A stretch of DNA of 64,000 nt from the NCBI GenBank assembly GCA_002335605.1, contig BEDY01000001.1:1426001-1490000 (forward strand). The letters are read 5' to 3'. Shown here one piece after another: positions 1 to 11,530 of this stretch. The notes below the pieces were generated by a model. That model searched no databases and had not been told where the DNA came from. It saw nothing but the letters and a program-made list of their open reading frames with translations. Positions within the stretch are counted from its first letter, which is position 1. Each line of letters begins with the position of its first letter. The translations under genes and the position numbers were made by a program. This stretch comes from Prillingera fragicola (taxonomy: Eukaryota; Basidiomycota; Tremellomycetes; Trichosporonales; Trichosporonaceae).

Positions 1-421
1 GACATGCACTGTCAGCTGACACACACAAGGTGATACCAACCGTGTCGTATAGTTGTCGTATATGAAGGCAGATGGACACCAATTTGAATCGGTTTGCTGC
101 TTCTCTTCGCATTTGGCACGTTGCAGAAACGCTCAACACCTTGCATTATTAGAGGCTGCCGGTGTCGTGCTCATTTCAACGTTTACTGCGACGCGCTATT
201 CTGTTATTTTCGATTTGTTTGGCCGCCTCTGCTCCACTGCAGCCGCCGCGCGCCACCGTAGCCTGCCAAGATTGCCCTGGCACAGGGCAGCAGGCCAGCT
301 ACCATCCAGCCAAGCCAGGGCGCCACCGTTGTTCAAGCCGATCAAGTCTCCGTCACGACCGACCACCGGTGCCCCGTCCATTTTGAGACCCCGACCATCT
401 CCGACGTTCGCTCCATCGCCC
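1..421. other. Upstream/5' region of the SLC41-like gene, no separate gene
   Basis: The reading frame of the next gene stays open upstream to about position 53, but no in-frame ATG there gives a conserved protein; the sequence is Pro/Arg/Ser-rich low-complexity translation. I treat it as promoter and 5' UTR. A longer N-terminus (an in-frame ATG lies at about 62) cannot be excluded. Confidence 0.4.
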
Positions 422-2379
422 ATGTCTCCCATTCTCAAGCGCGACATTGGAGAACACGTACGACAGGCTCGCCGCCTTGCCGCAGCGGCGGGCCTCACAG
501 ACTACAACGACTATGACTACGAGCTCGACACGGTTGGCCCAAACGGCGTGTCCAAAGTGCGCCGCAGCGGCGGCGGCGACCTTGAGCGGCGAAGTAGCAG
601 TGGAGGGCAGGGAGGAAGAGACTCGTTTGATTCGCTCCACGCACCACAGGCGTCGGCGAGGAATAGAGACAGGCCGCGAGAGCGTGATGGCTCGCACGTT
701 GGCCTGTTGAGCGCAGGCGCCGATGCGTCGCCCCGTGGGCTCTCGCCAGTCACCGAAGACGACTCTGGTTCAGATTACACGACAATGTCCGCCATCGAGG
801 GCAAGTGGACCGACTTGCGCGGATTGCTGTTCTCTGTGAGTAGAGAGAAGAGAAATGCTGCGAGCTGCGCAGGGCGTGCCCGGGCCGCAGTGGCATCGTG
901 GGGCTATTGTTGACATGTTCAGTCCACTCCATCATTACTTTTCGGCTTGCTTGGACTCGTTTTTAGCGGCCAGTTACTAGAGCACTGTGCGCGTTGGCGC
1001 GTGTTTCGCCGAGTAGACGAGCTCTTCATTCTCGTGCCCATGATTGGCAACCTCAAGGGGAACCTGTGAGTCACGCATACCCGGGGTTGGCAGAGCGTCC
1101 GGGTGGCAACACGTACACATCGTGTGCAGCGCTTTTCCTGTGATCAATAGCTGACCTCTCCAGTGAAATGTGCCTGTCCGCACGTCTGGGTACCAGTGCG
1201 ACGCTTGGCGAGTTGGATAGCCGGCGCACGCGCAAACACCTGCTCATGGCAAATCTCACGCTTCTCGGCCTGCAAGCGCTTCTCATCTCGTCGTTGGCAG
1301 CCGTCATTTCGTTCGTTCTCGGTCTTCTCACGGAGCACCGTCTCGGAGACGTTCCCTCTGGCGGCGCCATTCCCAGTAACGGCACAGTGTCCGACCCCAC
1401 ACAAACCGACCCATGGCGCGAGGGATACACAAGGCCCGGGTTTCCCCAGCTCTTGATGGTGCTGGCAACGAGCATGGGCTCGGCGGGTCTAAGTTCGCTG
1501 GCCTTGGGCAGCTTCATGAGCTCACTCGTGGTCGTGTGCCGCTGGCACAATATCGACCCGGACAATATTACACCGCCTGTAGCTGCCTGCCTGGGAGATC
1601 TTGTCACATTGTTCATCCTTGCGCTGATCGGCACCCTTCTCGTCGGCGCAATGGACACGCCTGGGCCGTTGATTGCTGTCATTGTGATGGGCATTGCGGC
1701 AGCGTGGTTCACGGCGCGCGTCATGAAGGACGATTGGGTCAAGAACATTGCCCGCGGAAGCTGGCTCCCTCTTGTGAGTTGCCCCTGTAAGCGACGATGT
1801 TAACTCTGCAGATTGGTGCCATGCTCATCTCTAGTGGAACCGGTATGGTCCTCGAGAAGGGGGTTCGCAACTACAAGGGCTTTGCCCTGCTCGCCATCTC
1901 CATGACCGGCCTAACCGGCTCCATAGGCGCCATCCACGCAAATCGACTGTCGACGTCGTTGCATACAAAGCTACACCCATCATCGCGAAGCACTGCAACA
2001 CATCGCGGCATGAGCCCTGGTCAGAGCATTATCGTGCTCTATCTCATGTCGTTCCCGTGCCAGGCCGTGTTTCTCATCTTCGTGAATGCCGCTGGCTGGA
2101 TCGACGTGGACCTTGGCTGGGCGGGCTGGCTCACGTATGCGCTCACCGCGGCGTTCTCGCTCCTCTCCGCCCACTACATTACCTTATTCTGCTGGTGGCG
2201 CGACTTGGATCCTGAGTGAGTACACTTGCGGCAGCAACGACACCATTCGCTGACCAGATAGCTCCTATACTCTTCCGATTCACTCGGCCATTGTTGACTT
2301 CATTGGTCAGCTCCTCCTTATGCTCGCGTACGAGCTGTGTCGCTCACTCGGTAACACCAGCGTCATGGCTACTCCTTAG
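422..2379 (+). CDS. SLC41/MgtE-family magnesium transporter
   Basis: Predicted multi-pass Mg2+ transporter or exchanger of the SLC41 (eukaryotic MgtE) family, about 562 aa. Five exons join in frame: 422-835, 923-1065, 1164-1773, 1812-2215 and 2262-2379, all with GT-AG introns. The Ser/Arg/Asp-rich N-terminus (about residues 1-135) is cytosolic. The membrane part begins at STPSLLFGLLGLVFSG. The family hallmark LVPMIGNLKGNLEM spans the exon 2/3 junction, and the duplicated Asp motif appears as DPDNITPP in the first half and DPDSYTLP in the second, matching the two-fold repeat of SLC41. Human SLC41A1 is of similar size. The start is the ATG at 422; the frame is open upstream, so the N-terminus is the least certain part. 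Plasma membrane or mitochondrial location cannot be decided from sequence. Confidence 0.85.
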
Positions 2380-2638
2380 TGACCGAGCACGACACAGTCC
2401 CCACCCCTACATTATCAATTCTCCCGCACTCAAGCACTCTGGTGCTTCTTGAACAATACAGCATCGCGCATCATCCGTATCAGCATAACGGTTGTACATT
2501 AGACGACCCTGCGCGCCGCGCTGAGACAGATTCTCATCTTGTACACGTATGCATTAATGTACACAAAACATGGGTATGGCAACGAGACTTGTTCTAGAGT
2601 GGCAGAGTGGCAAGCAAAACGGCTGGTGGACAGAGGCA

Positions 2639-5600
2639 TTACTCGTCGTCCATGGCGGCGTCGACAAGTGTCTCCTGCACGACGCTCTCCTCAAGCACGC
2701 CGCGCTCGTGCTCGTGCGCAGGCTCGTCGTCCATCTGCGTCTCTTCATCATCCCCCTCGGTCTCGGTGACGCTCATCATGCTGTCCTGGTGCACTGCAGC
2801 GGGGCGGTCCACGACCTTGGCACCCATACCAAACAGTGTCGCCTGCTTTCCGCTTGCGAGGCTGGCAGTTTTGGCTTTGCCAAGAGCGCGCTTCTTAGAC
2901 GCAGGGACCTTACCACCTTCAATGTCGTCGACGCGCTCGAAAAAGCTCGTGCTCTTGACACTGTCCAGCGGCCGCGCCACGGCAGGGCGGGCAAATGGAT
3001 TGGAAGCCGGTGCCTTCTTCGCAAATGGGTTCTTGGGTGCGCTGGGACGAGGAGCAAACTCGGCCTCCTCGGCCTTGCGCTTTTGCGGCGACAAGGGGTG
3101 GCCCTCGAGCGGGTCAGCACGTTCCGGCGAGGCAGTGACCCCGCCAAAGTCATCGTTGTCGCCGGCGGAGCTGCCCGGCGTCTCGGGGATGAATGTCTGC
3201 GGTGCCGACGAAACGGGCGTCTCGGCACGGGCGACTGTGCGACCGCCAAATGTCCGTCGCCTGTTGGTAGGGGCAAAGTCGGCGCTCATTTTGTCCTTGC
3301 CCGAATCGCGATCGGCTGCGCGCCCGTGGTAGCGTGCCGGCGCTTCGCGAATAGGTGACGCCGCGCGGCGACCCATGCCTCCGCCTCGCTCCTTGTCGTT
3401 GCGGACGCGCGCAATCTGCTCCTGGAGACCGGGAAGGTGGTAGAAGCCAGCCATTTTGTGGGCTGCGTCGAGCGAAGACGTGAAGCGCATGAGGCGAGCA
3501 AGGTCGAGAGCTCGCGAAAGTTCGTCGGCCTTGCATGCGCCCTGAAGGAGCTGGAGAAGCTCCTTGTCGAGGGCCACAACCGCTGCGCTGTCGGTGCCGC
3601 GGCCTGCGAGGGAGAGGGCCAGCTCGCCGCGAATAAATGACTCTTCACGGCGGGCCTGATCCTCTGCGCCGCCAACGAGGACAGGAATGGAGAGAGGCAC
3701 GTCCGTGATGAGGGGACGGGGGAACCAAGGCTCGCGTTCGGCACCACGTAGTACGATACACTGAAGGTCGGTTGGCGAAATGCCGACAGGCCAGTGGTGC
3801 TGCTTACGGCCGGCCTGAGCAAGAGCGGCGGTGTCGAGAAGTGGCACCCAGCGCGCCTGACCAGGTCGGCGGAAGCGGTCGAGGATGGAGAGGAAGCCAG
3901 CCGAGTCATAAATTGCTGGTGCCCCGTCGGCTGTGAAACCTACCCAGGCAAGCATGACCTTGCGGGGCAAAGGAATACGACCGCTCTGAAGCATCTCAAA
4001 GGTCTCGAGATCGAGGAGCGAGTAGCGCAGATTCTGGCAACCGTCAAGCGAGGTTCCACCCTCACGGTGCACAATGAGGACAGACTCGCGGCCAGCGACC
4101 ATGGTTACCACTTCGTCGCCCAATAGCCAAACGTAGCGCTGGATACCTGACGCGGTGAAGAAGCGCACGAGGCCCCGGCTGGTGGCAACGACAACGGCAC
4201 CCATACCATCCGCAGGTCCTCCGGCTGCGACTGCCAAGGCATCTTCCCCACCCAGCAGAGGCACAGTCCAATCGGTGGCCGATGCCCAAGAGTCGTACGG
4301 GCGGTAGTGTACCACTGACGTCGCGTTGCTGTCGCCAGCGGGCGCAGCGTAAACAATACCCTGCTCGCCGAGCGACGCCATCGTATATTTGGCGTGGTCA
4401 GAGAAGTGGTAGCCCCGACGAGCACTCTTATCATGGAACTCGACGTTGACGACATTGTGCGTCTCCTGGTCGGTCGCATCGACGGCACCAATCATGTTGA
4501 ACGCAAGGTAACGCTTCTTACTGCGCCATGCCGTGGCTCCGGGGACGAAGGGCTTCTGCGCCTTGGTGACATTGACGACCTCGGTGCGACCCTTGGTCCA
4601 CCTGTCCTCTGTGTCGTCCTTGGCGAGTATACCACCGCCGACGTCGTCAACAATCCAGTCATCGCCAAAGTCCTCTTCGGCGCCAATGTCCTCGCCGTCA
4701 TCCTCGAGGTCCAAGTCACCGTCGCCGAACAGGCCCTCATCAAGATCATCGTCCAGCAGGCGGTCGACCTTCTTTGCTGCTGCGGCGTCCGAAAGTACAG
4801 GAGAAGGGAAGTCCTCAGAAACGGGCTTTGACCAGCGGTTGAAAGTACCATCCATGGCCGTGAATGCAATCATGTTCTTAGAGGGACACCACTCGAGGCC
4901 GCTCACGTTGCCGTCCCCATACGTGAAACGTGAGATGACCTGACGCGTGTCGGTCTGCCATACAAGAATCTGAGTTCCAGCCGCGGATGCAAGGTACTTG
5001 CCGTTTGCCGACCAGGCCAGCTCTGTCACGGTCGAGATGTGGCCGTCTGCCGAGAAAGTGGTCTGCTTGCTCCAGCCGTCCTTGTTCACAATGCCAATGT
5101 CTGCGTATTAGCATTGATCCGATGACTAAAACACACCATTAGTCCTCGAAGGAACAGCAAAGTAGTTTCCGGAAGGATGCCAAGCGACATAGGACGAACT
5201 TTCGGCGCTGCTCATTAGCACCATCTCCGGACCGTCCATTGCTACTTACTCGGCTTCGCTAGTCGGCACGACGCCGTCCATAATCTTGACACAGACAGGC
5301 GTGGATGATTCAGTGTCGTACACCTTGACCTTGGCATCACAGCCGACCGTGACGAGATACTTGCCCGTCGGGTCCCAAGCTGCTGAGCGAACGGGCTTCT
5401 GATTGTCCGTGAGGAGCGCAACATGGGTGGTGTCTTTGAGGTTTACAATCCTGACGAGAAGATCCCTATAGTGTCAGCTCCCGGTCTCCCTATCAGACAT
5501 ACTCGCTGCACACTGCCACCCTGTCGCCCTGCTTGTCCACGGACACCCAACGCACCGGGACGCCGGGTGTGCGGATAGTGAACCCCTCAAACTCGTGGCC

Positions 5601-5902
5601 GGGCACGCTGAAGCGACGCACAATGCTGTCCACACAGCCGGTCAACAAGCTGTCCAGACTGCACGTGAGCGCAGTAATGGCATCGGTGTGGTTGTCGTGA
5701 AAGCCCGGCTCAGAGCCTGGCGCCTCGGCATCGTGGATACGGACAAGGCAGTCAGTGCCGCCCGTGAAGATTGTTCTGCGCGTGTCAGTTACCTCGCCAA
5801 CTAAGTGCACACGTACCGTCCATCTGGAGAGAAGGTTACTCGAGTGATACCTGCAAGATGACAGGGCAGAGTGGACACTGCGTCCTGTGGTGCTTCTGCC
5901 AT
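2639..5902 (-). CDS. MCL1: Mcl1/Ctf4/AND-1 replisome adaptor (DNA polymerase alpha accessory factor)
   Basis: Nuclear hub linking CMG helicase to DNA polymerase alpha and needed for sister-chromatid cohesion. Exons 5902-5817, 5775-5503, 5465-5250, 5207-5137 and 5100-2639 join in frame to 1035 aa. Residues 1-300 are WD40 blades (TFSPDGR, GGTDCLVRIHD, AAWDPTGKYLVTVGCD, LAWSANGKYLASAAG, GLEWCPSKNMIAFT). An Asp/Glu-rich linker lies around residue 330. The Mcl1/SepB middle domain runs from about 390 to 780. The last 250 residues are Ser/Pro/Lys-rich and disordered, with a PIP-like KQATLFGM and an acidic end. Order and length fit fungal Ctf4/Mcl1. No HMG box is visible, unlike animal AND-1. It shares a 243-bp divergent promoter with the mL54 gene. 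Confidence 0.9.
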
Positions 5903-6145
5903 GGTACTGGTGGGTAGTATGGATTGACTTTGTCCGCGGCGCGTCACAAACAACCCCGACGCGTCCATTTCATGAGGATGCTGATAAGGTAAGGCACCGA
6001 ACTCATAAGTACACGTGTAAATTGTCCGGACGATCTCGATGTTCAGGTAACCCAGGTCTGAAAATGTCCATGATCACCTAAAGCCAACATCCAACTAACT
6101 CACTACTTGATAAACACTTCTCCACACAGGCTAAGCACGTTCACA

Positions 6146-6672
6146 ATGCTTGCCGTTGCCTCCGCCTCGCGTATTATTCGCCCGACTGCGGTCCCCGTCG
6201 TCCGCTCCGCCCTCGCATCCTTCTCCTCCTCGGCATTCCGTGCGGACGCTCCTCCCCCTCCAACCCCGGCACCAGCAGCAACCAAGCGCAAGGCTTCTGC
6301 GCGTGGTACGTAGATAAACACCTGCTATAAGGTGATTACTGACGAGCAGCCCCGTCGTCGCTTCCTGCTGGCACTATCATGGCTGGCCTCGGTGTCATGA
6401 AGGATGGCCTGGACCCCGTCGCCCTTGCTGATGACAAGTACCCCGAGTGGCTGTGGACGATCCTTGATGACCACAAGGGCTACAGCAGTGGCGCGAAGAA
6501 GGTGGTTAAGCGTGCTGCATCACAAGAGCCCGAGGGACAGCTCAAGGAGTTCAACTTCTTGGAGGAGCGCAAGCGTTTGCGCGTGCAGTGCGTTGCCCGC
6601 CACAGAGCTTGATGCTGACTGTGCAGGAACAGGACAAACATCAAGGCAGCCAACTACCTCAAGACGACGTAA
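6146..6672 (+). CDS. MRPL37: Mitochondrial ribosomal protein mL54
   Basis: Large-subunit mitoribosomal protein of the mL54 (MRPL54, yeast Mrpl37) family. Exons 6146-6305, 6350-6587 and 6627-6672 join in frame to 147 aa. The N-terminus is a plausible import presequence, rich in Arg, Ser and Ala (RIIRPTAVPVVRSALASF) and without acidic residues, followed by a Pro/Ala linker. The core GLGVMKDGLDPVALADD then YPEWLW matches the family signature of a KDG-DPVAL block followed by PEWLW. The short last exon gives NRTNIKAANYLKTT, matching the conserved C-terminal RxxIKxxN segment. The ATG at 6146 is preferred because it starts the basic presequence. Confidence 0.9.
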
Positions 6673-6897
6673 GAGGGATGCTACACGAGCAGAGCAGACG
6701 ACCAGATACATGCATACAACAGGGCTATTGCCTTGTCTATCACTCATCACCAGGAGCTGGGCGGCGCACAGTACGAGCGCGTGACGCTGCGGGCTGTCGG
6801 CACCAATTCTCAGCAGACTTGAAGTGGCAGAGGAAGGGAGGCGGTCAGAGAAGCAGGGAGACATAGGCATGGATGGCACGCGACGTCGCAGGTTGAT

Positions 6898-7536
6898 CTA
6901 GACCCTCCATGCTCCGCTGGGAATGCCGATACGCGCCGCGAGCTGGCGGTACTGCTGGGTAGCCAGGGCGCTGGTGCGCACACCGTATATGGCCAGACAC
7001 ACGACGAGGAACAGGACATTTGCCGTCTGGCGCGTTAGCAAGGCGAGGCAGAGTGCACATCGCCCGAACTCACAATAAACTCGTAATAGTCACGCTCTTC
7101 CTTCTTCACCACCTTGCCGCACGCCTCCCACGCCGGAACCTCTCCTGGAGGCTCCTTCTCGCTCCCCTTGTATGCCGCCGGCACACAGTGCAAGAGGCGT
7201 CGGTTCCCGAACGGCATGCAGAATGGCTGCTTTAGCTGCCGGGGTCAGTTACCTGCATGTCTTGACCGAGCGTATCGCGTGGGCGCGCCGACTTACATCG
7301 TCTTCAGGACATGGTTCGCACTCTCCAAATGGCCGACACTTGAGGTCGGACGCCGGCCGCTCCACGTACGTCGGCTTGCCTGCTTGACGCGCGAAGACAG
7401 TGTTGCCTTCTGTTGATTGTGCTTGAGCGACGGTGGCAAGGAGCGCCGCGAGCAGCAGCAACACCGGTAGCCTGACTTTCAGCTAGCTGTCCCACAGGCT
7501 TGTTACGCACCTTTGTACAATGTACCTAACAATCAT
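6898..7536 (-). CDS. JTB-like small type I membrane protein
   Basis: Predicted 163-aa protein with a signal peptide, a Cys-rich lumenal part, one membrane span and a short basic cytosolic tail. Exons 7536-7511, 7471-7297, 7235-7074 and 7026-6898 join in frame. The N-terminus LPVLLLLAALLATVAQA is a good signal sequence. The Cys pattern ECEPC, then FCMPFGNRRLLHC, then EACGKVVKKEERDYYEF, followed by the span ANVLFLVVCLAIYGV and a tail with YRQLAARIGI, follows the layout of the metazoan JTB family (ECxPC, PxG-C, C-(x)-ExR-F, membrane span, R-x-L tail, about 146 aa). The assignment rests on Cys spacing and topology rather than overall identity. JTB function is poorly defined (reported roles in cytokinesis and mitochondria). 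It lies head-to-head with RPT6. Confidence 0.6.
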
Positions 7537-7611
7537 AGTGTAGTGGTAATGCATGCATACACGAGCGTGGAAGAGCAACTCATGCAGTGGAACTGTGCGT
7601 CATGAAGTCGC

Positions 7612-7618
7612 TGCCACC
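7612..7618 (-). promoter_or_regulatory. PACE-like core (GGTGGCA) upstream of RPT6
   Basis: On the minus strand the JTB-like/RPT6 divergent promoter contains GGTGGCAGC, matching the ascomycete proteasome-associated control element GGTGGCAAA at 7 of 9 positions, about 220 bp before the RPT6 ATG. A 7-bp match is weak and an Rpn4 homologue in this lineage is not established. Confidence 0.2.
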
Positions 7619-7836
7619 CACGCGACGGAAGCTTATCCCCGCCAAGTGCCGAAAAGGTCCCGTCGATTCAGCGTGCGCGTCGTTGAGCCACCAGTCGTCA
7701 CTGCTGGTGCAGCTCGATGTCGGTCAACTCGAGCTACTGCTGCTTCAACCATCGTCTCGTCCACTGCAACCACACGAGGCTCGACAACGAAAGCCACACT
7801 CTCCCCTATTCATTCCCCGACATTTCGTCTTCAGTG

Positions 7837-8803
7837 ATGTCTGTGGCGACGAAGGCTCCGGTCAAGCTGGCCGGCGGTGGTCTCAAGGTAGGCCCACATC
7901 ACGAAGTTCGTCGCTGACTGTAAGACCTACTACCAAAACAAGATTGAGGGGGCCGAGCACGAGATTACAAAGAAGACCCAAAACCTCAGGCGACTCGAGG
8001 CGCAGCGCAATGCCCTCAACACACGCGTGCGGTTGCTGCGCGAGGAGCTGCAGGTGCTCCAGGAGCCTGGAAGTTATGTTGGCGAGGTGGTCAAGGTGAT
8101 GGGCAAGAAGAAGGTGCTCGTCAAGGTGCAGCCCGAGGGCAAATACGTTGTCGACTTTTCGCAAGACATTCCTGTGAGCAGCCTCACACCCAACCTGCGT
8201 GTCGCGTTGCGCGCCGACTCGTACCTTCTCCATTCGATCTTGCCCAACAAGGTCGACCCCCTTGTCTCGCTCATGATGGTGGAGAAGGTGCCCGATTCGA
8301 CGTACGAGATGGTCGGTGGTCTCGACAAGCAGATCAAGGAGATCAAGGAGGTGATCGAGCTGCCCGTCAAGCACCCCGAGCTGTTCGAGTCCCTCGGCAT
8401 CGCCCAGCCCAAGGGTGTGCTTCTCTACGGCCCTCCTGGTACCGGCAAGACCTTGCTGGCGCGTGCTGTTGCCCATCACACCGACTGTCGCTTCATTCGT
8501 GTGTCTGGTTCCGAGCTCGTGCAAAAGTACATTGGAGAGGGTTCGCGTATGGTGCGTGAACTCTTCGTCATGGCCCGCGAGCACGCACCGTCAATCATCT
8601 TCATGGACGAGATCGACTCTATCGGAAGCTCGCGTGGTGGCGAGGGTGGCGGCGGCGGTGATTCTGAGGTGCAGCGTACGATGATGGAGCTCCTCAACCA
8701 GCTCGACGGATTCGAGCCCACCAAGAACATCAAGGTCATTATGGCCACCAACCGTATCGATATTCTCGACTCGGCACTTCTCCGTCCCGGACGTATCGAC
8801 CGC

Positions 8804-8835
<32 letters not shown>

Positions 8836-9085
8836 CCGCATCACCATTCTCAAGATCCACTCGCGCAAGATGTCTCTGCAGCGAGGCATCAACTTCCGTT
8901 CACTCGCAGAGAAGATGGGCAACTGTTCGGGAGCAGAGGTTCGCGGAATCTGCACAGAGGCAGGAATGTACGCCCTGCGCGAGAGGAGGCAATATGTCTC
9001 TGAAACCGATTTCCAGATGGCGGTGAGCAAGGTTCTGAAGCGCAACGCGGAGAGCAACACGAGTGTAGGCAAGCTGTTCAGTTAG
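7837..9085 (+). CDS. RPT6: 26S proteasome regulatory particle ATPase Rpt6
   Basis: AAA+ subunit of the 19S base that unfolds and translocates ubiquitylated substrates. Exons 7837-7887 and 7925-9085 give 403 aa (yeast 405, human 406). After a short N-terminus comes a coiled coil ([19 protein letters not shown] onward), the OB domain ([14 protein letters not shown]) and the AAA domain with Walker A GPPGTGKT, Walker B IIFMDEID, the SRH and arginine fingers ([10 protein letters not shown]). The Rpt6 paralogue is identified by YVVDFSQDI and [26 protein letters not shown]. The loop before the Walker B partner helix has a short Gly expansion. The C-terminus GKLFS lacks an HbYX motif, as expected for Rpt6. 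The first exon encodes only 17 residues. Confidence 0.97.
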
Positions 9086-9314
9086 ATGAGTCGCGGTGTG
9101 TGTGTAGCATTGTCATGCATTTACGTAAGCAGTACCATCTCCTGCGGCGGAAACACACGTCCCAGGCTGTGCCACCCTTACGAGGCCCCCATTGCTAAAA
9201 GCGTAGCGCGCTATCACCAACGCACGGCTCCGATAACATCTGTATAACAAAAGGCCCTACGCTCCATGAAGCAGGGGCACAGACCAAACCTCGGTGGCGG
9301 AGCGGCGGCGTCCT

Positions 9315-11530
9315 TTACCCGTTGAACTGAAACTTGGGGCATCCCCGCACATTGGCGTGATACCTGAAGAGGTTTCCTCCCTCATCATTATCTCCACCGC
9401 TAGAAACTCTATTAACTGCCGAAGTAATATACAAGGTATCGTTGGTCGGTCCGCCCCAAGCCACGCATGTCAGAGTCTTGGCCGGGAATCGGACGTCATG
9501 GAGGTGCTTGCCCTCAGCGTCGAAGACCATGACGCAATTGGTGCCGTACATGGCTATCCAGAGGTGACCATTTACACTGCGGTGTGAGATGAGATAAAAT
9601 AGAGAACACTCACTCGCAGACCATGCCATCTGGCTCGCCATCCAGATCCCGGCGATCGATGAGCAGCCGTTTGTTATTGATCGCGCCGGTTGGAACGGCA
9701 AAGTCATATGCCCAGGTGACGCCTCCTGCAGAGTCGTTGAGATACACTTTTCATCAACGCCACTCTTCATTCAGTCACCTACTGGTCTTATTGTCAGGAC
9801 TCCATGCCACACCGTTACCGCACACCAGCCCACTCTCCATGAGATGCACACTCCCATCGGGGTCATACCGCCACAGCCTCCCTAGAGGTTCATACCCATG
9901 CTCAAGACGACCTTTGCCAACAGCAAGGGCGCCACAATCAATCTCTGCAAGCCAAAACCGGCCCTCGCAGTCGATCGCGCCATCGTTGAACCGCCGGATT
10001 CCGCGGTCGCTGGAAGGGACAATCTCCTTGAGCACCTCAAGCTCGCCCGTCGTCTCGTCCAGAAATGCCACGCCTTGGTAGTATGCGCAGATGTACCCCG
10101 GCCTATTCTTGCGAAAGCACGCGACGGATACAGAATCGGCGAGCAGAACGATTCGTGGCGGTCCCGTCGCGTCACCCGCGTTGTCGAGCTGTAGGACATG
10201 CAGTTGCGCTGGTTCGACAAGACAGTCAACATAGTGCAGAGTGTTGTCCGAAGCTCGATACAGTGGCGCTTCCCCAAGCACCATGGGTCGGTCAAGCCGG
10301 GTCCAGGCCCCTCCACCGTCAACTCGAGGAATCCCAACTTCTGTGCCGTCCGGATACAGCACACCCATGTCGGCATCGGCGGCGTGTCCACCAAACTGAA
10401 CGGCAATGTACGCGCACATATCCCGAACCCACCGGCGGCCTGCGTCCACTGGGCCGTCTAGAAGTTGGATGATGTGCGGAACACCTGAATATACTCGGTG
10501 CTGAACATTCTTGCCAAAGCTACGCAGCTTGGCTGCGTATGCCTCGCCCTCTGAGCGAAGGGGGTCCAGTTCGGCATTCGCAATGTAGATGTTGTTGGTC
10601 GACTTGATAAACCATTCATCTGGCGCCAGGAGTGGCGAGGCAACAGGGTTGGAACGGTCCAACAAGTTTGGGAGGTATTGATCGCGGACTGATGTCAGCT
10701 GAAGGTCACTGCAATACGCTTACACCACAACATCTTTGCGTCCGGTAGTCCAGGACTGTTCTTGTACTCCCCCCACGATGGGTACCTCGCGGCCGTTGCC
10801 GTGTTGTCACACACTGGGACACCCAGAGCAGCAAAGTCAATCTTCATTTCTGCCACACCAGCCCTGTGGGTAATCATGGCTGCCAAGTTACCCCCAGAAC
10901 TCAAACCGCCCACGCCTAGCCGCGTCGTGTCGAGTCCTAGCTGCTTGCCGTGCGCAAAAATGTACTCAAATGCTCATGCTTAGCTTTGCACTGGACCGCC
11001 TTCAAGCTCACCTGCCCAAGCGTCGTTGCTACCTGTTGGAAACTTGTGCTCCGGCGCAAGCCGATAGTCGACAGACACAACAGCACAATGCGCAGTGTTG
11101 GCTACACGAGTACAGAATGGCGCCTCAGCCTCAACGGAGCCCACAACCATACCTCCACAGTGATACCACATGAACACAGGGAGCAAGCGCGAGGGGTCCG
11201 GAAGGCTGGGGTAGAAGATTCGGATGGAGAAGCTGCCAAGAGGGACACTGGTAATAATGAGCGGGGCATCGATATTGTCCCACTCACTCCCTTATCTCGG
11301 CGACCTGAAGGGCAGGTGCTGTTGTAGGCGCGCCACCAGTCCTTGTACGAACTGCAGGATCCCACTCATCCATCAGGTGAACCTGAGAGTCCATAGCCAA
11401 GTACTTGTCATGGAATGCCTGAAGCGTGAGCCTGTTAGTCCTACCTCATACTCACCGCATACTGCTTGTCGATGTGAGGAAGCAGAAGTGGGTCAAGGGG
11501 AACCAAGACCGGGGACACGACAGCAGGCAT
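9315..11530 (-). CDS. Fusion protein: HSL-type alpha/beta-hydrolase (esterase) plus SMP-30/gluconolactonase propeller
   Basis: A multi-exon gene encoding two enzymes in one chain, roughly 640 aa. The N-terminal half is an alpha/beta-hydrolase-3 (HSL family) esterase: altered oxyanion motif WYHCGGM (usually HGGG), VSVDYRLAPEHKFP, nucleophile elbow GLSSGGNLAA, acid residue in DPLRSEGEAYAAKL, histidine in GVPHIIQ. The C-terminal half is an SMP-30/gluconolactonase six-bladed propeller: MVLGEAPLY (metal Glu), FNDGAIDCEGRFWLAEID (metal Asn), GNGVAWSPDNKT, GEPDGMVCE (metal Asp), and ends at GNLFRYHANVRG. Both halves are joined inside one uninterrupted exon (9775-10665), so the fusion does not depend on guessing splice sites. 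The start ATG at 11530 (MPAVVSPVLVPLDPLLLP) is typical for HSL esterases. Natural substrate unknown; sequential ester and lactone hydrolysis is an inference. No signal peptide is seen. Confidence 0.8.
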
